Position numbers and translations under genes: made by a program | Assembly (NCBI GenBank): GCA_037044905.1 | Contig: JBAOKB010000020.1 | Coordinates: 682,001 to 746,000, forward strand | DNA length: 64,000 bases | Direction: 5' to 3' | Source: Hortaea werneckii | Taxonomy: Eukaryota > Ascomycota > Dothideomycetes > Mycosphaerellales > Teratosphaeriaceae | Notes under the pieces: model-generated | Databases searched by the model: none | What the model saw: only the letters and a program-made list of their open reading frames with translations | Told to the model about the DNA's origin: nothing | Part shown: positions 17,998-28,823 of the stretch, piece after piece | How the letters are laid out: every line of letters starts with the position of its first letter | How positions within the stretch are numbered: the first letter of the stretch is position 1

Positions 17998-20655
17998 ATG
18001 ATGTCCTCCAGGGTGCTCTCGCGTCTGCTCCCAGTCGCAGAAGGCGATGTATCCATGTCCGTTTATGACGGTGTCCGGCACAACAGCACTCGGCCACAAG
18101 ATCTCGAGGCCCAATACAGACGCTCCAGCGATGAGCCTTTTCGTGACGAATATGACGAAGACGAGGGTCCAGAGGCCTTTATCATAGAAGGTCGGCGCGA
18201 TCGGGAACCGACGGAAAGCGCGACGATCAGTCCGGAGGTCAAAGGCGCAGACCAGTGGTTGGGCAAGGGTGGGAAGAACAGAACAACTGAGGATGATGAT
18301 GTGCCAACGTCACTTCTTCTGGAGGCCAGAGACAAGAGAGGCGAAAAAGGCCGGCCTCCCCAAAGGCGACCAGATAGCTCAGAAGCCAAGGCAGAAGCGC
18401 AGTGGAAGGCTGCACAGCAGCACCAGCGGATACATGGAAGGTCATCATCGCGCCCGTCGACCCGCTACACTACTCAAACCACGGCAACTACTCCCTTTAT
18501 TCCCAAGTCTGACCCTCAAGCTGAGGCCATGTGGCTGTATACCAATGCCAGCAGTCTGGATGCTTTCTTACTAGAGGTGTACGAATACTTCGCCCAACAT
18601 GGTGTCTGGTCCATTCTCCTCGCGCGAGTCATTAAGATGTTGACAGAGCTGTTCGTATTCAGCTTCGCAACCTTTCTGACCACCTGCATAGATTACAAAA
18701 AGGTGCCAGCGAGCAAATCTACGTCCGAAGTCATGATTCCGAAATGCATGGCAAAGGCACCTTGGTGGAAGAACTTGGCAATCTTCGTCTTCATTATCTA
18801 CTGGTGTCTACGCGCAGTGACCTACGTTAGTGATATACGGAGGCTGTTCCGGATGCATGACTTCTTCCTCTACGTGCTGGGTATCGACGACCAGGACATT
18901 CAGACGGTATCGTGGGTTCGCGTGGTAGATGGACTCGTCAAGTTGCAGAACGCCAATGTGGCCACCGCGCAACAAGGACCAGCGGTGAAGAAATACGTGA
19001 AATACAGCAAGCCTCAACAGCGAATGAACGCCGAAAGCATAGCCAACCGCCTTATGCGACAGGACAACTACTATGTCGCTCTTTACAACAAGGATATCCT
19101 AGACTTCACCCTACCTCTACCATTCATCGGAACGCGCCAGTTCTATTCCAAAAGTTTGGAGTGGGCCATCAATGCCTGCCTCACCAACTTCATCTTCTTC
19201 GAGGAAGGAAACATCCGTCCCTTCGCAATCGACATCAAGAATCGCCAAGTTCTGGTGCAGACGCTCCAGAATCGCTTCCGCTTCGCTGCCATATCAAGCA
19301 TCGTTGTTGCGCCTTTCAATATCGTGCGCTTTTGCATCATGTACTTCTTCCGCTATTACACCGAATTCACCCGCAACCCGTCCAAAGTCAGCGCCCGCAG
19401 CTTCACCCCGTTCGCCGAATGGAAGATAAGAGAGGTCAACGAGCTTGAGCACCTGTTCCAGCGCCGACTGAAGCAGGCGTCCCCCTTCGCCGACGAGTAC
19501 TTGAAACAGTTCCCAAAGGACAAAACGGATCAGGCGTGCCGTTTCGTTGCTTTCATCAGTGGGGCCATCGCCGCAGTACTCGCTCTTGCGACTCTCTTCG
19601 ATCCAGAGTTGTTTCTTGGATTTGAAGTCACACCCGGACGTACCGCTGTGTTCTGGCTTACAGTGATGGTTGGGGTTTTTGGAGTCGCCCATGGCGCCTT
19701 ACCTGATGAGAACGAGGTGCATGATCCGGTATTGCATCTCAAAGAGGTCTTGCTCTACATCCACCACATGCCGGCGCATTGGAAGGACCGTCTGCACAGC
19801 AACGAAGTGCGAGCCGAATTCTCGGCCATGTATCAAATGAAGATTCTGATCTTTATCGAGGAGATCCTGAGCCTGGTTGTCGCGCCTTGGATCCTACTGC
19901 GCAACTCTGGCAAATGCTCAGAGCGTCTGATTGATTTCTTTAGAGAGCAGACGGTACATGTCGATGGCATCGGGTACCAATGCAACTATGCCGTCTTCGG
20001 ATTCAAGAAGGACCCGAATGCCGAGAATGCCACCGATGTACTGCAGGAGCCTGATGGCCTGCGTGATGATTACTACGGTCTCAAGGATGACAAGATGGAG
20101 GCGTCGATGCAGAACTTCCTGCAGATGTACAGCACCATGAACAAGCAGCGACGGAGGGGCCGTGGCGGACAACCTTTCCAAATGCCACCCACTTTCCCCT
20201 CTGCGCTTTCACCACCACCGCCACCCCACGCCGAACGTGGCGATCCACAGCACCGAGTCTCATCTGGATCGCGACCACGACCTGCAGCGCTAGGTAAACG
20301 CTCTGGCATCATAGATCCGCGTCAGCAGATCCTACCTCAGCGGTCGCCGCGTAATGAAGCTGCTCATCCAAGCAGCAGCAGCAGCAGAAGACCTCACCGG
20401 CTCCGACCAGCAGCAGTAGAGACTGGCCGACGATCAGGTAGCTCGGCTCTGCATCATGAGGTCTCCCATAGCACGATGATCCGCGAAGACAGCGAGCTGG
20501 ATGACGACTTCAACCATCCTGAGCTGGCGGAAAGGGAGACTGATGAGACGGAGACGGAAGAGGAAGGCGACGGCGCTGCCAAGCCGGCTGGGGTCCTGGG
20601 CATGCTGCAGCAATTCTCGAAGGCGCATATGGAGAAAGGCGCTGGCGTTGTCTAG
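17998..20655 (+). CDS. atg9: Autophagy lipid scramblase ATG9
   Basis: ATG9 is the multispanning membrane protein on vesicles that seed autophagosomes; it scrambles lipids delivered by Atg2. A single exon gives 885 aa; ATG at 17998 or the next codon could be used. The N-terminal ~170 residues are charged and disordered. The conserved core starts with FLLEVYEYFAQHG and holds hydrophobic segments near residues 205-230, 257-278, 428-452, 513-540, 550-567 and 615-640. Family hallmarks include LYNKDILDFTLPLPF, NFIFFEEGNIRPF, ARSFTPFAEWKIREVNEL, HHMPAHWKDRLHSNEVR, FSAMYQMKILIFIEEI and the FFREQTVHVDGIGYQCNYA segment. The C-terminal ~190 residues are low complexity, with Pro, Ser and acidic stretches. 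The length fits fungal ATG9. Confidence 0.97.
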   Translation: MMSSRVLSRLLPVAEGDVSMSVYDGVRHNSTRPQDLEAQYRRSSDEPFRDEYDEDEGPEAFIIEGRRDREPTESATISPEVKGADQWLGKGGKNRTTEDDDVPTSLLLEARDKRGEKGRPPQRRPDSSEAKAEAQWKAAQQHQRIHGRSSSRPSTRYTTQTTATTPFIPKSDPQAEAMWLYTNASSLDAFLLEVYEYFAQHGVWSILLARVIKMLTELFVFSFATFLTTCIDYKKVPASKSTSEVMIPKCMAKAPWWKNLAIFVFIIYWCLRAVTYVSDIRRLFRMHDFFLYVLGIDDQDIQTVSWVRVVDGLVKLQNANVATAQQGPAVKKYVKYSKPQQRMNAESIANRLMRQDNYYVALYNKDILDFTLPLPFIGTRQFYSKSLEWAINACLTNFIFFEEGNIRPFAIDIKNRQVLVQTLQNRFRFAAISSIVVAPFNIVRFCIMYFFRYYTEFTRNPSKVSARSFTPFAEWKIREVNELEHLFQRRLKQASPFADEYLKQFPKDKTDQACRFVAFISGAIAAVLALATLFDPELFLGFEVTPGRTAVFWLTVMVGVFGVAHGALPDENEVHDPVLHLKEVLLYIHHMPAHWKDRLHSNEVRAEFSAMYQMKILIFIEEILSLVVAPWILLRNSGKCSERLIDFFREQTVHVDGIGYQCNYAVFGFKKDPNAENATDVLQEPDGLRDDYYGLKDDKMEASMQNFLQMYSTMNKQRRRGRGGQPFQMPPTFPSALSPPPPPHAERGDPQHRVSSGSRPRPAALGKRSGIIDPRQQILPQRSPRNEAAHPSSSSSRRPHRLRPAAVETGRRSGSSALHHEVSHSTMIREDSELDDDFNHPELAERETDETETEEEGDGAAKPAGVLGMLQQFSKAHMEKGAGVV

Positions 20656-22906
20656 AATGGGCGGGTTGTTTTGTTGTCGTTGTTGTTGGGAAGGGGCTAA
20701 TCAACTTGTCTGCCACTTTCCTGTGGGGCATTTTGTACCTGAACCTTGTTTGTGTAGGGTTCGTCGGAGCATGAGGGCCCAGATAAGGCGCGGGTTGGAG
20801 CGCGCACGCTAGTCCGTTGATTATATGGGGGCAGCTGAAGTGTATGCGCGGATGGACAGGTGGTGATGATGATGATGATGCGGCGTCTTTGCTCGGGAAT
20901 TGTTGGACTTTTCCTATCGATGCCGAATGTTTGCATCAAGTGTCAATACGCCTGGTAATTTAGTCCTGCATTCACAATTTCGCGGATGCATTAGTGGTCA
21001 TGATTATTTCTCTGCGAGCAGAGAGACAGATGTGCTTCGCGGAGCCTTGCGCCTTGGCAAGTTCCGAGGGAGTGTCTCCAATGTCTATTATACATCTCAC
21101 TGTGCTATGCAATCTCCCTTCTGCTGATGAAGGTGGTCCTTGCTGCGTTGTTGGACATCTAGCTTTATTGAAATAAGAATATCGTGCTCATGGGGTTGAA
21201 TACTTTCGTCTACCGTATAGAAGAGAGTTCCAGCTCCCCAAGGGCTACGTCTGCCATGTGGCCGCGGAGCGTTGTGCAGAGATTGGATGCAGTAGGCTGT
21301 GCAGTAGTGAGCGTTCTCGACAAGAGTCGGACGGACAATACTAGTGAACAGACAGGTAGTACACATGCTTGTGATGAGTAGTACTCAAGTGACACGGTTC
21401 TCGACATGCGATTAAGGTTCATGCGGGCTACGATAAGCCGCGATCCTCCCGGTCTCTGACCCTACTATAATTGGCGGATTTGGAGGCGCGAAGGCAGGAT
21501 GGTGCAGATGCACTGACACTTTCCCCGTTGACATCTGAAACGTCCCCGGGGAATGTGTTCAAGATCTGCGGACGAGGCCTGGAAAGCAATCCTCCCGACC
21601 TTCCCCTAGGGGGCCAGCCAGGCTCTCGCTAGGGATGTGGCAGTTGGGACGGTCGCTCTCTCACACTCACGGGCTAAACCGTGCAGATCATTCCTGACAG
21701 GCTGATAGATGACGCAGCAGAGTGTTGGTTCTGTGGTTGATACGGTTCGCTTCCAAAGCCAGTGACGCGATATGCCACCTGTCTACGCGCAGTTCTCTTC
21801 TGCGTTACAGAATGCCAACGGCGACGAGGTTGACGGGTCCATGAGGTCTTCCCAAAATACAGCCTTTCCCTCAGAAACCTATCGGCGCGTTTCACCCATG
21901 ACTCGGCTGTGCTTCACGTATTTTGGTCGAAATACGAAGAGGGATGGTTGTCACTGCGGTCTTTGAGTGTTCAACCGGCGATTCCAAGGAAGCTTCTTCC
22001 TTGCACGCCTCGGGAGACTCAGAGCAGAGCCTGATCAACGCGCACGGTAGGCAAAGTACATACAGAGGTAGGTTGTGGGATGTGGGGACGTCAGAGCAAG
22101 CGAGTCGGCCTCGAGAAGCGTAACCGCTCTCATCTCATTGGGCCTAGATGGGCGGACTCAATGGCTTGCGTGAGTGCCCACTGACTGCACGTTGGTACTG
22201 TACGGTTCCTGTATGCGCGGCCTGTCCCGATTCTGTCTTTAAACTTCTCCCTAGAAGCTAGGGTTCCTGCGTGCACTGGTGCGTCAAATGACTGACAACC
22301 CAAACCGTAGCGCGGTGCACATGCCGACTGCTACTTTGGCAGCACGCAACAGCCATGAGAGGATGGTGGGTGGTGTAATGCTGCAAACGGCTTTGTACAC
22401 AGCTGCAATTGATTTCCCTGGCCCTTGTCCGCAGGAGGCTGGGGTTTGGTGCTTTCGGGCGTGCATCAACGACATCACCACTCTGAAGCCTGTCGTTGCG
22501 GGGGGCGGACCACACGTTCATTGGCAACGGGTCCTCCAACTCTACTTCCCCGGTCCAGCGTTGAATATCACTCAATTCCCAGAGCCAGGGATCGACGAGA
22601 AGGCCCACAGGGAAACGGTCCAGGTACCTCTGACAGGCAGATCCCGCCTTTTGGTACTTGCGTTTTATCTCTCCGCCATTGCTACACGCACGGACGATGG
22701 CTCGATGCATTGCAGGAACCAACAGTCACCCCTCTAACTCAAAACGTCCTGGTTACATACGCAGCCAAGCGGTGCTTTTTCATTCGATTTATACTTCATA
22801 GGTGCCTCGCTAGGGCCCTCTTCCATTGCAGCACTCCTCAACTTCTTCCAACTATTCTAACTCTTCTGCCTTGCAACTGCCGCCCAGGATTGGATAGGAT
22901 AGGTTA
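20656..22906. other. 2.25-kb gene-poor region
   Basis: Between ATG9 and the TMEM53-like gene. A GAT trinucleotide run is at 20862-20880. TACTGTAC occurs at 22196-22203. Two overlapping frames on opposite strands (22279-22737 +, 22258-22722 -) each exceed 150 codons, but neither has recognisable domains or convincing composition. No gene is supported. Confidence 0.45.
20862..20880 (+). repeat. (GAT)n microsatellite
   Basis: Six consecutive GAT/TGA units about 200 bp downstream of the ATG9 stop. Confidence 0.8.
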
Positions 22907-23770
22907 ATGACAATGGTAACCCAAGACGACATCTCCTCCCCACCACGGATCGACTGCGAAGTACATCGTCGAATGTCTGTCCGCTCTTCACCTAGTCCCA
23001 CCCCACCGACATCTTCACCAGAGCTACCCTGGTCTCCATCGCTCTCAGCATCTCCTCGGACAATTGTGCTTGGTCTATGGCCCTATGCTACGCATGAACA
23101 AATCCAATACTACGTCCAAGGCTATGCGTCACTGTACCCATCCGCAAACCTACTGCTGCTGCGGTATTCAAGATCCTACGACGAACAACTGGGCAACGCC
23201 TTAGATGCTTTGACAACCATCAACGAAAAACAAAACCCGGATCAAACGCCTGATGTCCTGCTACACCTCTTCGGCGGATGCGGTGCCGCGCACGGCTGTC
23301 GATTATTACGAGCGTACAAGATCCGGACCGGCCAGAAACTAGGCATCAAAGCCATCGTGCTGGACTCAGTCCCTAAGGTCGCGTTGCCGACCGTACGCGC
23401 ATCGCTCCAATCTCCACGGTTACTCTTCAACGCCATGTTCATCCTCATGACCGTCTTCTACATCCGCCTCCTCTCCACCATCGCATTCTGGACTTTCGAT
23501 CGCCGATGCCAACAGAACAGGCGCGACCTGAACGACCCGGACCTCTTGCCCGAGGACGCCCGGAAATGCTACATCTTCGCTGAGAAGGACATCATGTTTA
23601 CCTGGCAGGACACCGCCAGACAAGACGCCGACGACGACGACGATGACGAGGAGGACGAGCGCCAGGATTTCGCCGTCAAACGCACCTCGATCGACGAAGA
23701 TGGTAGCCGCTGGACGGGTGACCAGGAGCGATATTGGCTGGGGATAGAAAATGTGTGGGAAGGTCGGTAG
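22907..23770 (+). CDS. TMEM53/PaxU-like (DUF829) alpha/beta-hydrolase-fold protein, active site apparently degenerate
   Basis: A single exon of 287 aa from ATG at 22907. The frame follows the DUF829 layout: a first strand TIVLGLWPYATHEQIQYYVQGYASLYP, then NLLLLRYS, a DVLLHLFGGCGAAHG turn, an AIVLDSVPK strand, a hydrophobic helix (about residues 166-190) and a C-terminal ERYWLGIENVWEG that matches the usual end of the family. In family members I know, the nucleophile turn is Phe-Ser-Asn-Gly-Gly and a His precedes the final Tyr-Trp. Here the turn reads FGGCGA and the His position falls in an acidic stretch (SIDEDGSRWTGDQ), so the Ser and His both appear lost. An Asp/Glu run (about 242-253) interrupts the region after the last Asp strand. 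It may be a non-catalytic paralogue or a decaying gene. Its real substrate is unknown. Confidence 0.75.
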   Translation: MTMVTQDDISSPPRIDCEVHRRMSVRSSPSPTPPTSSPELPWSPSLSASPRTIVLGLWPYATHEQIQYYVQGYASLYPSANLLLLRYSRSYDEQLGNALDALTTINEKQNPDQTPDVLLHLFGGCGAAHGCRLLRAYKIRTGQKLGIKAIVLDSVPKVALPTVRASLQSPRLLFNAMFILMTVFYIRLLSTIAFWTFDRRCQQNRRDLNDPDLLPEDARKCYIFAEKDIMFTWQDTARQDADDDDDDEEDERQDFAVKRTSIDEDGSRWTGDQERYWLGIENVWEGR

Positions 23771-24660
23771 GCTGATGACCGACGAATGGACGGTCGTTAA
23801 TCGTGCATCCCACCACTTTGGCCGCAATTTGTCGTCGCTTTACTTTTTGCCACCTTTGCGCAATTGGTTCGCATGGGGCGTAGAAGTGGAAATTTGCTTT
23901 GTTTCGTTGTTATTTGAGCGCTTTATAATCCTCTTGATAAGATCTTCACGATATTAACGGCTGCACTTTCGCATTTACGGTCTTGGAGGATACAACATTT
24001 CTGGAGTTAAGTCCTCACGGTGGACTTTCTTCTGTATATAAGAACTCGCTTATTTGGATGGGTCACACATAGAAGCAGTGTCCAGCGAGAATCCATATCT
24101 TGATCATAGGCTGTCGTACGACACCTTTTCACACACAAACGTCTCACAGATGTAAAGGCAGGTGACCATTGGACGAGCACAGTCTGTCGCCCGTCACAGC
24201 GCCTCCCAGGAACCATCGGGCGTTGAGTAACATGGGTCGATTAGGTGCTGACATACAGCGGGAAACGCCATGTGCGTTTGGTTTCTCCCCGGCCGCTACT
24301 TGTCAGAACCAGGCTGCTGCACCTGCATTGACCCGATACATGTATTACGAAGCCAGCAAATGCGCTGCAAGAAAAGGTGTGACCACATGGCCGAGGCTCC
24401 ATCCATTACCTTTCCCGTTAATATCCAGGTCCTCTGACCGCAGATCGCTGTAGATCTCTCTCTCGAGCGGTCCGCATCTCCAAAGTCAGCCGCACCACAT
24501 CATCGTCCGAAGTCTTAGGAAGCTTCTTTGTGAGGATGGTGTGAGTGGCCCGCCCTCTCCCGTCCCTTGGCAGGCTCTCCTCACTGTATTCCCCGTGGGA
24601 ATCATCCATCGAACGAGAGCAACTGAGAGTGTATTGCGCGTGAGCATGTAATCTACCCGC

Positions 24661-24679
24661 GCAGCAGCAGCAGCAGCAG
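24661..24679 (+). repeat. (CAG)n microsatellite
   Basis: Six consecutive CAG units in intergenic DNA, not within a supported reading frame. Confidence 0.8.
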
Positions 24680-25185
24680 ACGTGGACTTTACCCTTTCAA
24701 CCTTGTATCAATTTTTCCCGACTGAATGACACCGCATCATGGTTCCACAACGTCGTCATCATCGCCTTTTTTCCCCCCGGCGATGTGACAACCCAACGGC
24801 AAAGTTGCATAGACGGGTTTTCGTGACTTCTTGTCAGTAGAACATTATGTGTATTGATTCTTCCCGCGTCCCCCTTGGCAAAAGAAAGCCGCGCAATCGT
24901 TTATCGTCAGAAGAGTAGGCTTGTCGCCAGGCTAATCTAGCCAAGTGTTCCCTCAATTGGTTCCCGGATCCCGGATGACGGATGACGGAGGACTGACGAC
25001 AATGAATTGTCCCCCTCACAATTGACCTCTACGGCGTCAGCTAAAAGTCGTCCTAAATATTAGCCCGGGGGAACGCTACCTAGGTGATCTGTGATCGGTT
25101 TTCCCTTCAAGCTCCCACGGGTCCACGAAACTACTGAGTACTGCACCAGGAAGGAAACGCCTAGTCCCAAACCTAATCGCTCTGC

Positions 25186-25518
25186 CTATCTCTCAAGCCA
25201 AGAAGACATTGCGATGCCCAGATTGGCATTGACACCAGAGCGGATCGCCGTTGGCATGGCATTTGCTTGTATCAACGGACAACCGAGTCTCACTACGAAC
25301 AGACTGTCGGCCGCGCGGCCAGTGCGTATTGTTTTGTACGCTACGAGGACAAGTAGGACGAAATAGACGCCGATTAAGAACACGCAAGCGGAGAGTGCTT
25401 TGACGTATCGTACTACCATGTACGCAAGGGTAGTATCTTCTGTCTTTTCCCCTTCATCGGTACTATAATGAACTACTATAGCGCAACCTTCTACAGCGCC
25501 TATAGTAAGAAGCGCCAT
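25186..25518 (-). CDS. Doubtful 110-aa frame with a membrane-like segment
   Basis: ATG at 25518. The frame has a hydrophobic stretch (ALSACVFLIGVYFVLLVLVAY) near residues 41-61 that could span a membrane, and otherwise no recognisable motif. It stands alone in a gene-poor region and its codon use is less C-ending than that of the established genes. It could be a real small gene, an exon of a spliced gene I did not resolve, a relic, or chance. I record it only because of the membrane segment. Confidence 0.2.
   Translation of the reverse strand: MALLTIGAVEGCAIVVHYSTDEGEKTEDTTLAYMVVRYVKALSACVFLIGVYFVLLVLVAYKTIRTGRAADSLFVVRLGCPLIQANAMPTAIRSGVNANLGIAMSSWLER
25475..25506. repeat. Imperfect inverted repeat, CTATAG-rich
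   Basis: Arms ACTATAGCGC (25475-25484) and GCGCCTATAGT (25496-25506) are inverted with one extra base and an 11-base loop. Related TACTAT steps flank it on the left. It could be the end of a small degenerate element. Confidence 0.5.
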
Positions 25519-26781
25519 GTGGCCGCTGCGCTGTCGATCTCTTCTCTAGTAGGTATATCATCGCGGAGCCAGATCTACAAGCTCTAGTAACCTAAGACTA
25601 CAGGCTTATTCTTATTCTACGCGAGCCATGGCGTGGGTTACCGATGTGAGAAAGCGTGTTGTTGGTGATCCCCCACATGGATAGGGGAAAGAGAAAGAAG
25701 CGGGATCTTATCGTCAAGCAATGGCTGGAATTCATGACCAAAAAGGAAGACGTCTTTGTGTGGAGATGAAGCTGACTACATACCTACCATTGCTCAACGA
25801 ATCGCAATATTGCCCAACGATCATTGTGTTCATTTTACCTGCTATGGACAATCGTTACAATATGCAGGACGTTCAGCGGTTCATTATTAACAAGCACTGT
25901 AATCAGTAGCCCTTTCATTTCATGCTGTAGCGTTGCTTCTTCCATGGGGTCGGGAATTACTGTTATCACGGGCGACGATATGAGTGCAGGTTCTCGTGGC
26001 GTGCGCATGGCTACCTTGGCGTCAGCAGCCTCGTCCATGGCCGTGGGAAACTGTTTTGAAAAAAATATTATCGAACATTACGACAGGCACAGAAAGATGG
26101 TCTGGCCATCCGGCAACCTGCATGGATCCAATGTCCCCGAGCCCCCCTGCCTAGGTGAGAGAAGAACGATTGGAGCCACGTCTAACAACTTAAGATTTGA
26201 GCCTGAAAGGGAAATCTTCCTTATCTTCCTCTTCATAGGCACAGCCTGACACATTGAAGAAGTGCCAAGCGACATGAAGAATAGAAACAAGGCCTGTTTA
26301 CAAGCCCCTATTTAGCTACGCAGTATGCTGTGAGTTTTTACGCCAGAAGCGCGGATATCGCTACCACGCTTCCAGCTCCTCATGACAGTCGTCACGTCGT
26401 TGTAATCAAACGCCTCTTACAAATGCTTCCTCGCTGCAAGAATTCATTGCTCGCGCTCATCTCCTGCTCTTCGCATATGCTCTTGTTCGGTAGATGCACC
26501 TTGAAAGACGCCCGAGCACTCTGCCAACAACTGTGGCTGCGGCATCCTATCTGGAACAATGTCTGCCCTCGCAGTCGAGAGCACATTCAGAGATCCCATC
26601 GCAGTCAGGATGGAACTGTGCCGTTGCGAGTGGCAATCTTCTAACTATTTCTCCCCTATCACTTCACCCAATCGGTCTTGCGATCGACTACGCTTGTTCG
26701 TATTATCGTCATGCGCATCACATTGGCATTGCTTCCATCAATACCAATACCAGCAGGGTCGATAGACTCTTCAGCATCCGC

Positions 26782-28227
26782 TTACGCAGCCATGATATCC
26801 TCGTCGCCGTCGTTAGCGAGACCCGGTGCAGGTGCATCCCACGTAAGATCCATTTGGTCCGCGAGATCACCATCGGCGCCAGCCCGCTTGGCCCGTTTCT
26901 GCGTCTCCACGTACTCCTTGGTGAGCTGGAGGCGGCGATCGGCATCGCGGACGAACATAATAAGGTCCTGGATGCGCTGGGTCTGGTGCTCGAGTTCCGA
27001 GTCGGATGACGATGTCGTCGTCGCTGGGTGGAAGCGTAGGACTGCGTCCCTAGGCGTGTTGCCATTCGTGACACTCGCATTGAGGTGGCCCGATCGTATC
27101 ATCTCCCCGAGCATAGTGGTTGTCATGTCCGGTGGGATGTCTAGGAACGTCGCTACTCGACTGACGGGCAATGCTGCATAAGTCTTCTGCATGTCGAGGA
27201 CTCTATACCTGAGCAACGCGGTCCCTACTTCCTTCACGAGCCGTTGGTTTCCATCTTCCTGCCAGATTTGAGCACCAACGTCCATCTCCGCCGCCATCTT
27301 CCTGTGATCCCTCTTTTCAAAATTCTCGGCCAGAGCATCGTACGGCTTTGTCAGGGATCGTATGCTCTTCATAACCGCGACGTCATGTGTGCGCGGCAAT
27401 GGCCACCTCTTGCCTTCGCTTAGCAAGCCGATCAGCACCCACTTCTTGAACGCTTCCACCTGGAGCGCACTTGTTGCGTGGCTGGATGAAGGATGTAATA
27501 TGATGTATTCGAGGAATAGACGAGCGCGCTCTAGGTTGCGCAAGCCAATGTATACATGTGCTCCTAAGAGATAGTACTCGAGGACGGAGTCTGAGTGGAG
27601 CTTGTGGGTGAAGCCGGACTTGGTGGTGATGAACGCATTGCTGAGCTCGTGCGGCTCACTAAGCAAGTCGTCTTGGGCATTCTTTGGTGGTGCGACGGGA
27701 AAGGCGTAAAGGTTCTTGTCGAGAATAGGTAGAGCTTGAGAGGGTGCACCGATCTCTAGACATCGCCGTACAAGATGGAGGTGTAGGGTCGTAAAGGTTC
27801 CGGCAGTGGGATCAAGCCGGAGCATAGCCGAGGTCACTGCGCTGAAGTCGGGCATGCTCAAATTCGCCAGCATGTCTGTAACCCATTCCATCAAGTCCCG
27901 CCATTGCTCGCCGAGATAGCGTACCTGCACCGGGTCAAACGAGGTGCAGAAGATGATGGCATTGTCTAATAGCTCCTCTTGCTTTTTCCGATCTTTAGCT
28001 GCGGCCCTGACCTGCTGGAGGAGCGAGTTGAGATAGGGTAGGCTGTTGACTTCGGGGTCGATCAGCTCCAGGACGTTCTGCTCGCCAACTGCTTTGGTCC
28101 ACGCTGAAGCCGGAAGTTTTTCCAGCTTTTTCAGGTAACTGTCCATGGTCTTGTCGTAGTCCCGGGGGGAAAGAGTGTCGATGTTGTCGGGCGGGAACGA
28201 CAGCATCGTGGCGACGGCGTCCGTCAT
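26782..28227 (-). CDS. csn3: COP9 signalosome subunit 3
   Basis: A subunit of the COP9 signalosome, which removes Nedd8 from cullin-RING ubiquitin ligases; in filamentous fungi the complex controls development and secondary metabolism. A single exon of 481 aa starts at ATG 28227 (MTDAVATMLSFPPDNIDTLSP). The N-terminal two thirds are helical repeats (LHLVRRCLEIGAPSQALPILDKN; HVYIGLRNLERARLFLEYIILHP; VEAFKKWVLIGLLSEGK), matching CSN3. A PCI-type winged-helix region follows at about 345-420, with TYAALPVSRVATFLDIPPDMTTTMLGEMI and a beta hairpin ending in VLRF. A C-terminal helix (LEHQTQRIQDLIMFVRDADRRLQLTKEY) and an acidic end complete it. The length is close to CSN3 proteins of other filamentous fungi. 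Confidence 0.93.
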   Translation of the reverse strand: MTDAVATMLSFPPDNIDTLSPRDYDKTMDSYLKKLEKLPASAWTKAVGEQNVLELIDPEVNSLPYLNSLLQQVRAAAKDRKKQEELLDNAIIFCTSFDPVQVRYLGEQWRDLMEWVTDMLANLSMPDFSAVTSAMLRLDPTAGTFTTLHLHLVRRCLEIGAPSQALPILDKNLYAFPVAPPKNAQDDLLSEPHELSNAFITTKSGFTHKLHSDSVLEYYLLGAHVYIGLRNLERARLFLEYIILHPSSSHATSALQVEAFKKWVLIGLLSEGKRWPLPRTHDVAVMKSIRSLTKPYDALAENFEKRDHRKMAAEMDVGAQIWQEDGNQRLVKEVGTALLRYRVLDMQKTYAALPVSRVATFLDIPPDMTTTMLGEMIRSGHLNASVTNGNTPRDAVLRFHPATTTSSSDSELEHQTQRIQDLIMFVRDADRRLQLTKEYVETQKRAKRAGADGDLADQMDLTWDAPAPGLANDGDEDIMAA

Positions 28228-28823
28228 GATGGAGGGCTACGACGTTGTGTTTGGTGATGAGAGGTGGTGGAGATCAGTCGTTTCAATTCGTTTCTATCAT
28301 GCTTTCGTGTGGATAGATAGACAGGCCTTATCGGTGCCGTCAATTGCTGCTGGTTGCTGCCCGTTCTGTGGTTGACGTTTTAATCAAGTGTTTGCTGTAT
28401 AGATGATCGAGACATGAGCTTCGACCGCCCGCCGGTGACGAGGTGCCTCGGTGAATATTCGGCAGAGGCGGCCAGCTTCTCGGCAGGGGCCGAACGATTC
28501 GTGGGGCAGCGATGGGAGGCAGCCCTGACTTATCAGATCCAGGCCAGGGTCCTAGGCTTCCAGGGTCTCTTCAAATGTTACCGTTACCTACAGCATCACT
28601 CGACATTCGCATTCGCATTCGTCCATTCTGGCCATTCCTTCCCCTGTCTCTAGGCAGCCAACTCCCCTTTCTCTAGGCAGCCACTACCTCTTTCTCTAGG
28701 CAGCCACATTCTCACGAACATCACCTGGCGACTTGAGCACCCGTCTACACTATCCATGGCCTAACGAGAAACAAAGCGAAGGCTACCATTGAGGTCAACA
28801 CATTCCGGCAGGCTCTTGCAAAC
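28228..28823. promoter_or_regulatory. Divergent promoter between CSN3 and the sphingolipid desaturase
   Basis: A 596-bp region between outward-pointing starts. Its most distinctive content is a three-copy 23-bp tandem repeat (28647-28715), about 110 bp upstream of the desaturase start. No other gene is seen. Confidence 0.55.
28647..28715 (+). repeat. 23-bp tandem repeat, three copies, core TCTCTAGGCAGCCA
   Basis: The 14-base core starts at 28647, 28670 and 28693, an exact 23-bp period; the remaining 9 bases differ between copies and are pyrimidine-rich. It lies directly upstream of the desaturase gene, so it may be in its promoter or 5' leader. Confidence 0.85.

Larger units (their letters stand above)
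23771..26781. other. 3.0-kb gene-poor region with short palindromes
   Basis: Between the TMEM53-like gene and CSN3. It holds a CAG run (24661-24679), an imperfect inverted repeat around 25475-25506, and one short frame with a membrane-like segment (25186-25518, listed separately). No intact gene or transposon is recognised. Confidence 0.45.

Noticed and set aside
22258..22737. Two overlapping frames of about 150 codons on opposite strands
   Set aside because: Neither has a recognisable domain or coding-like composition, and they overlap each other almost fully.
25835..26290. Two minus-strand frames that might form one spliced gene
   Set aside because: Joining them needs an intron of about 31 bp, below the usual fungal minimum, and no domain is seen.
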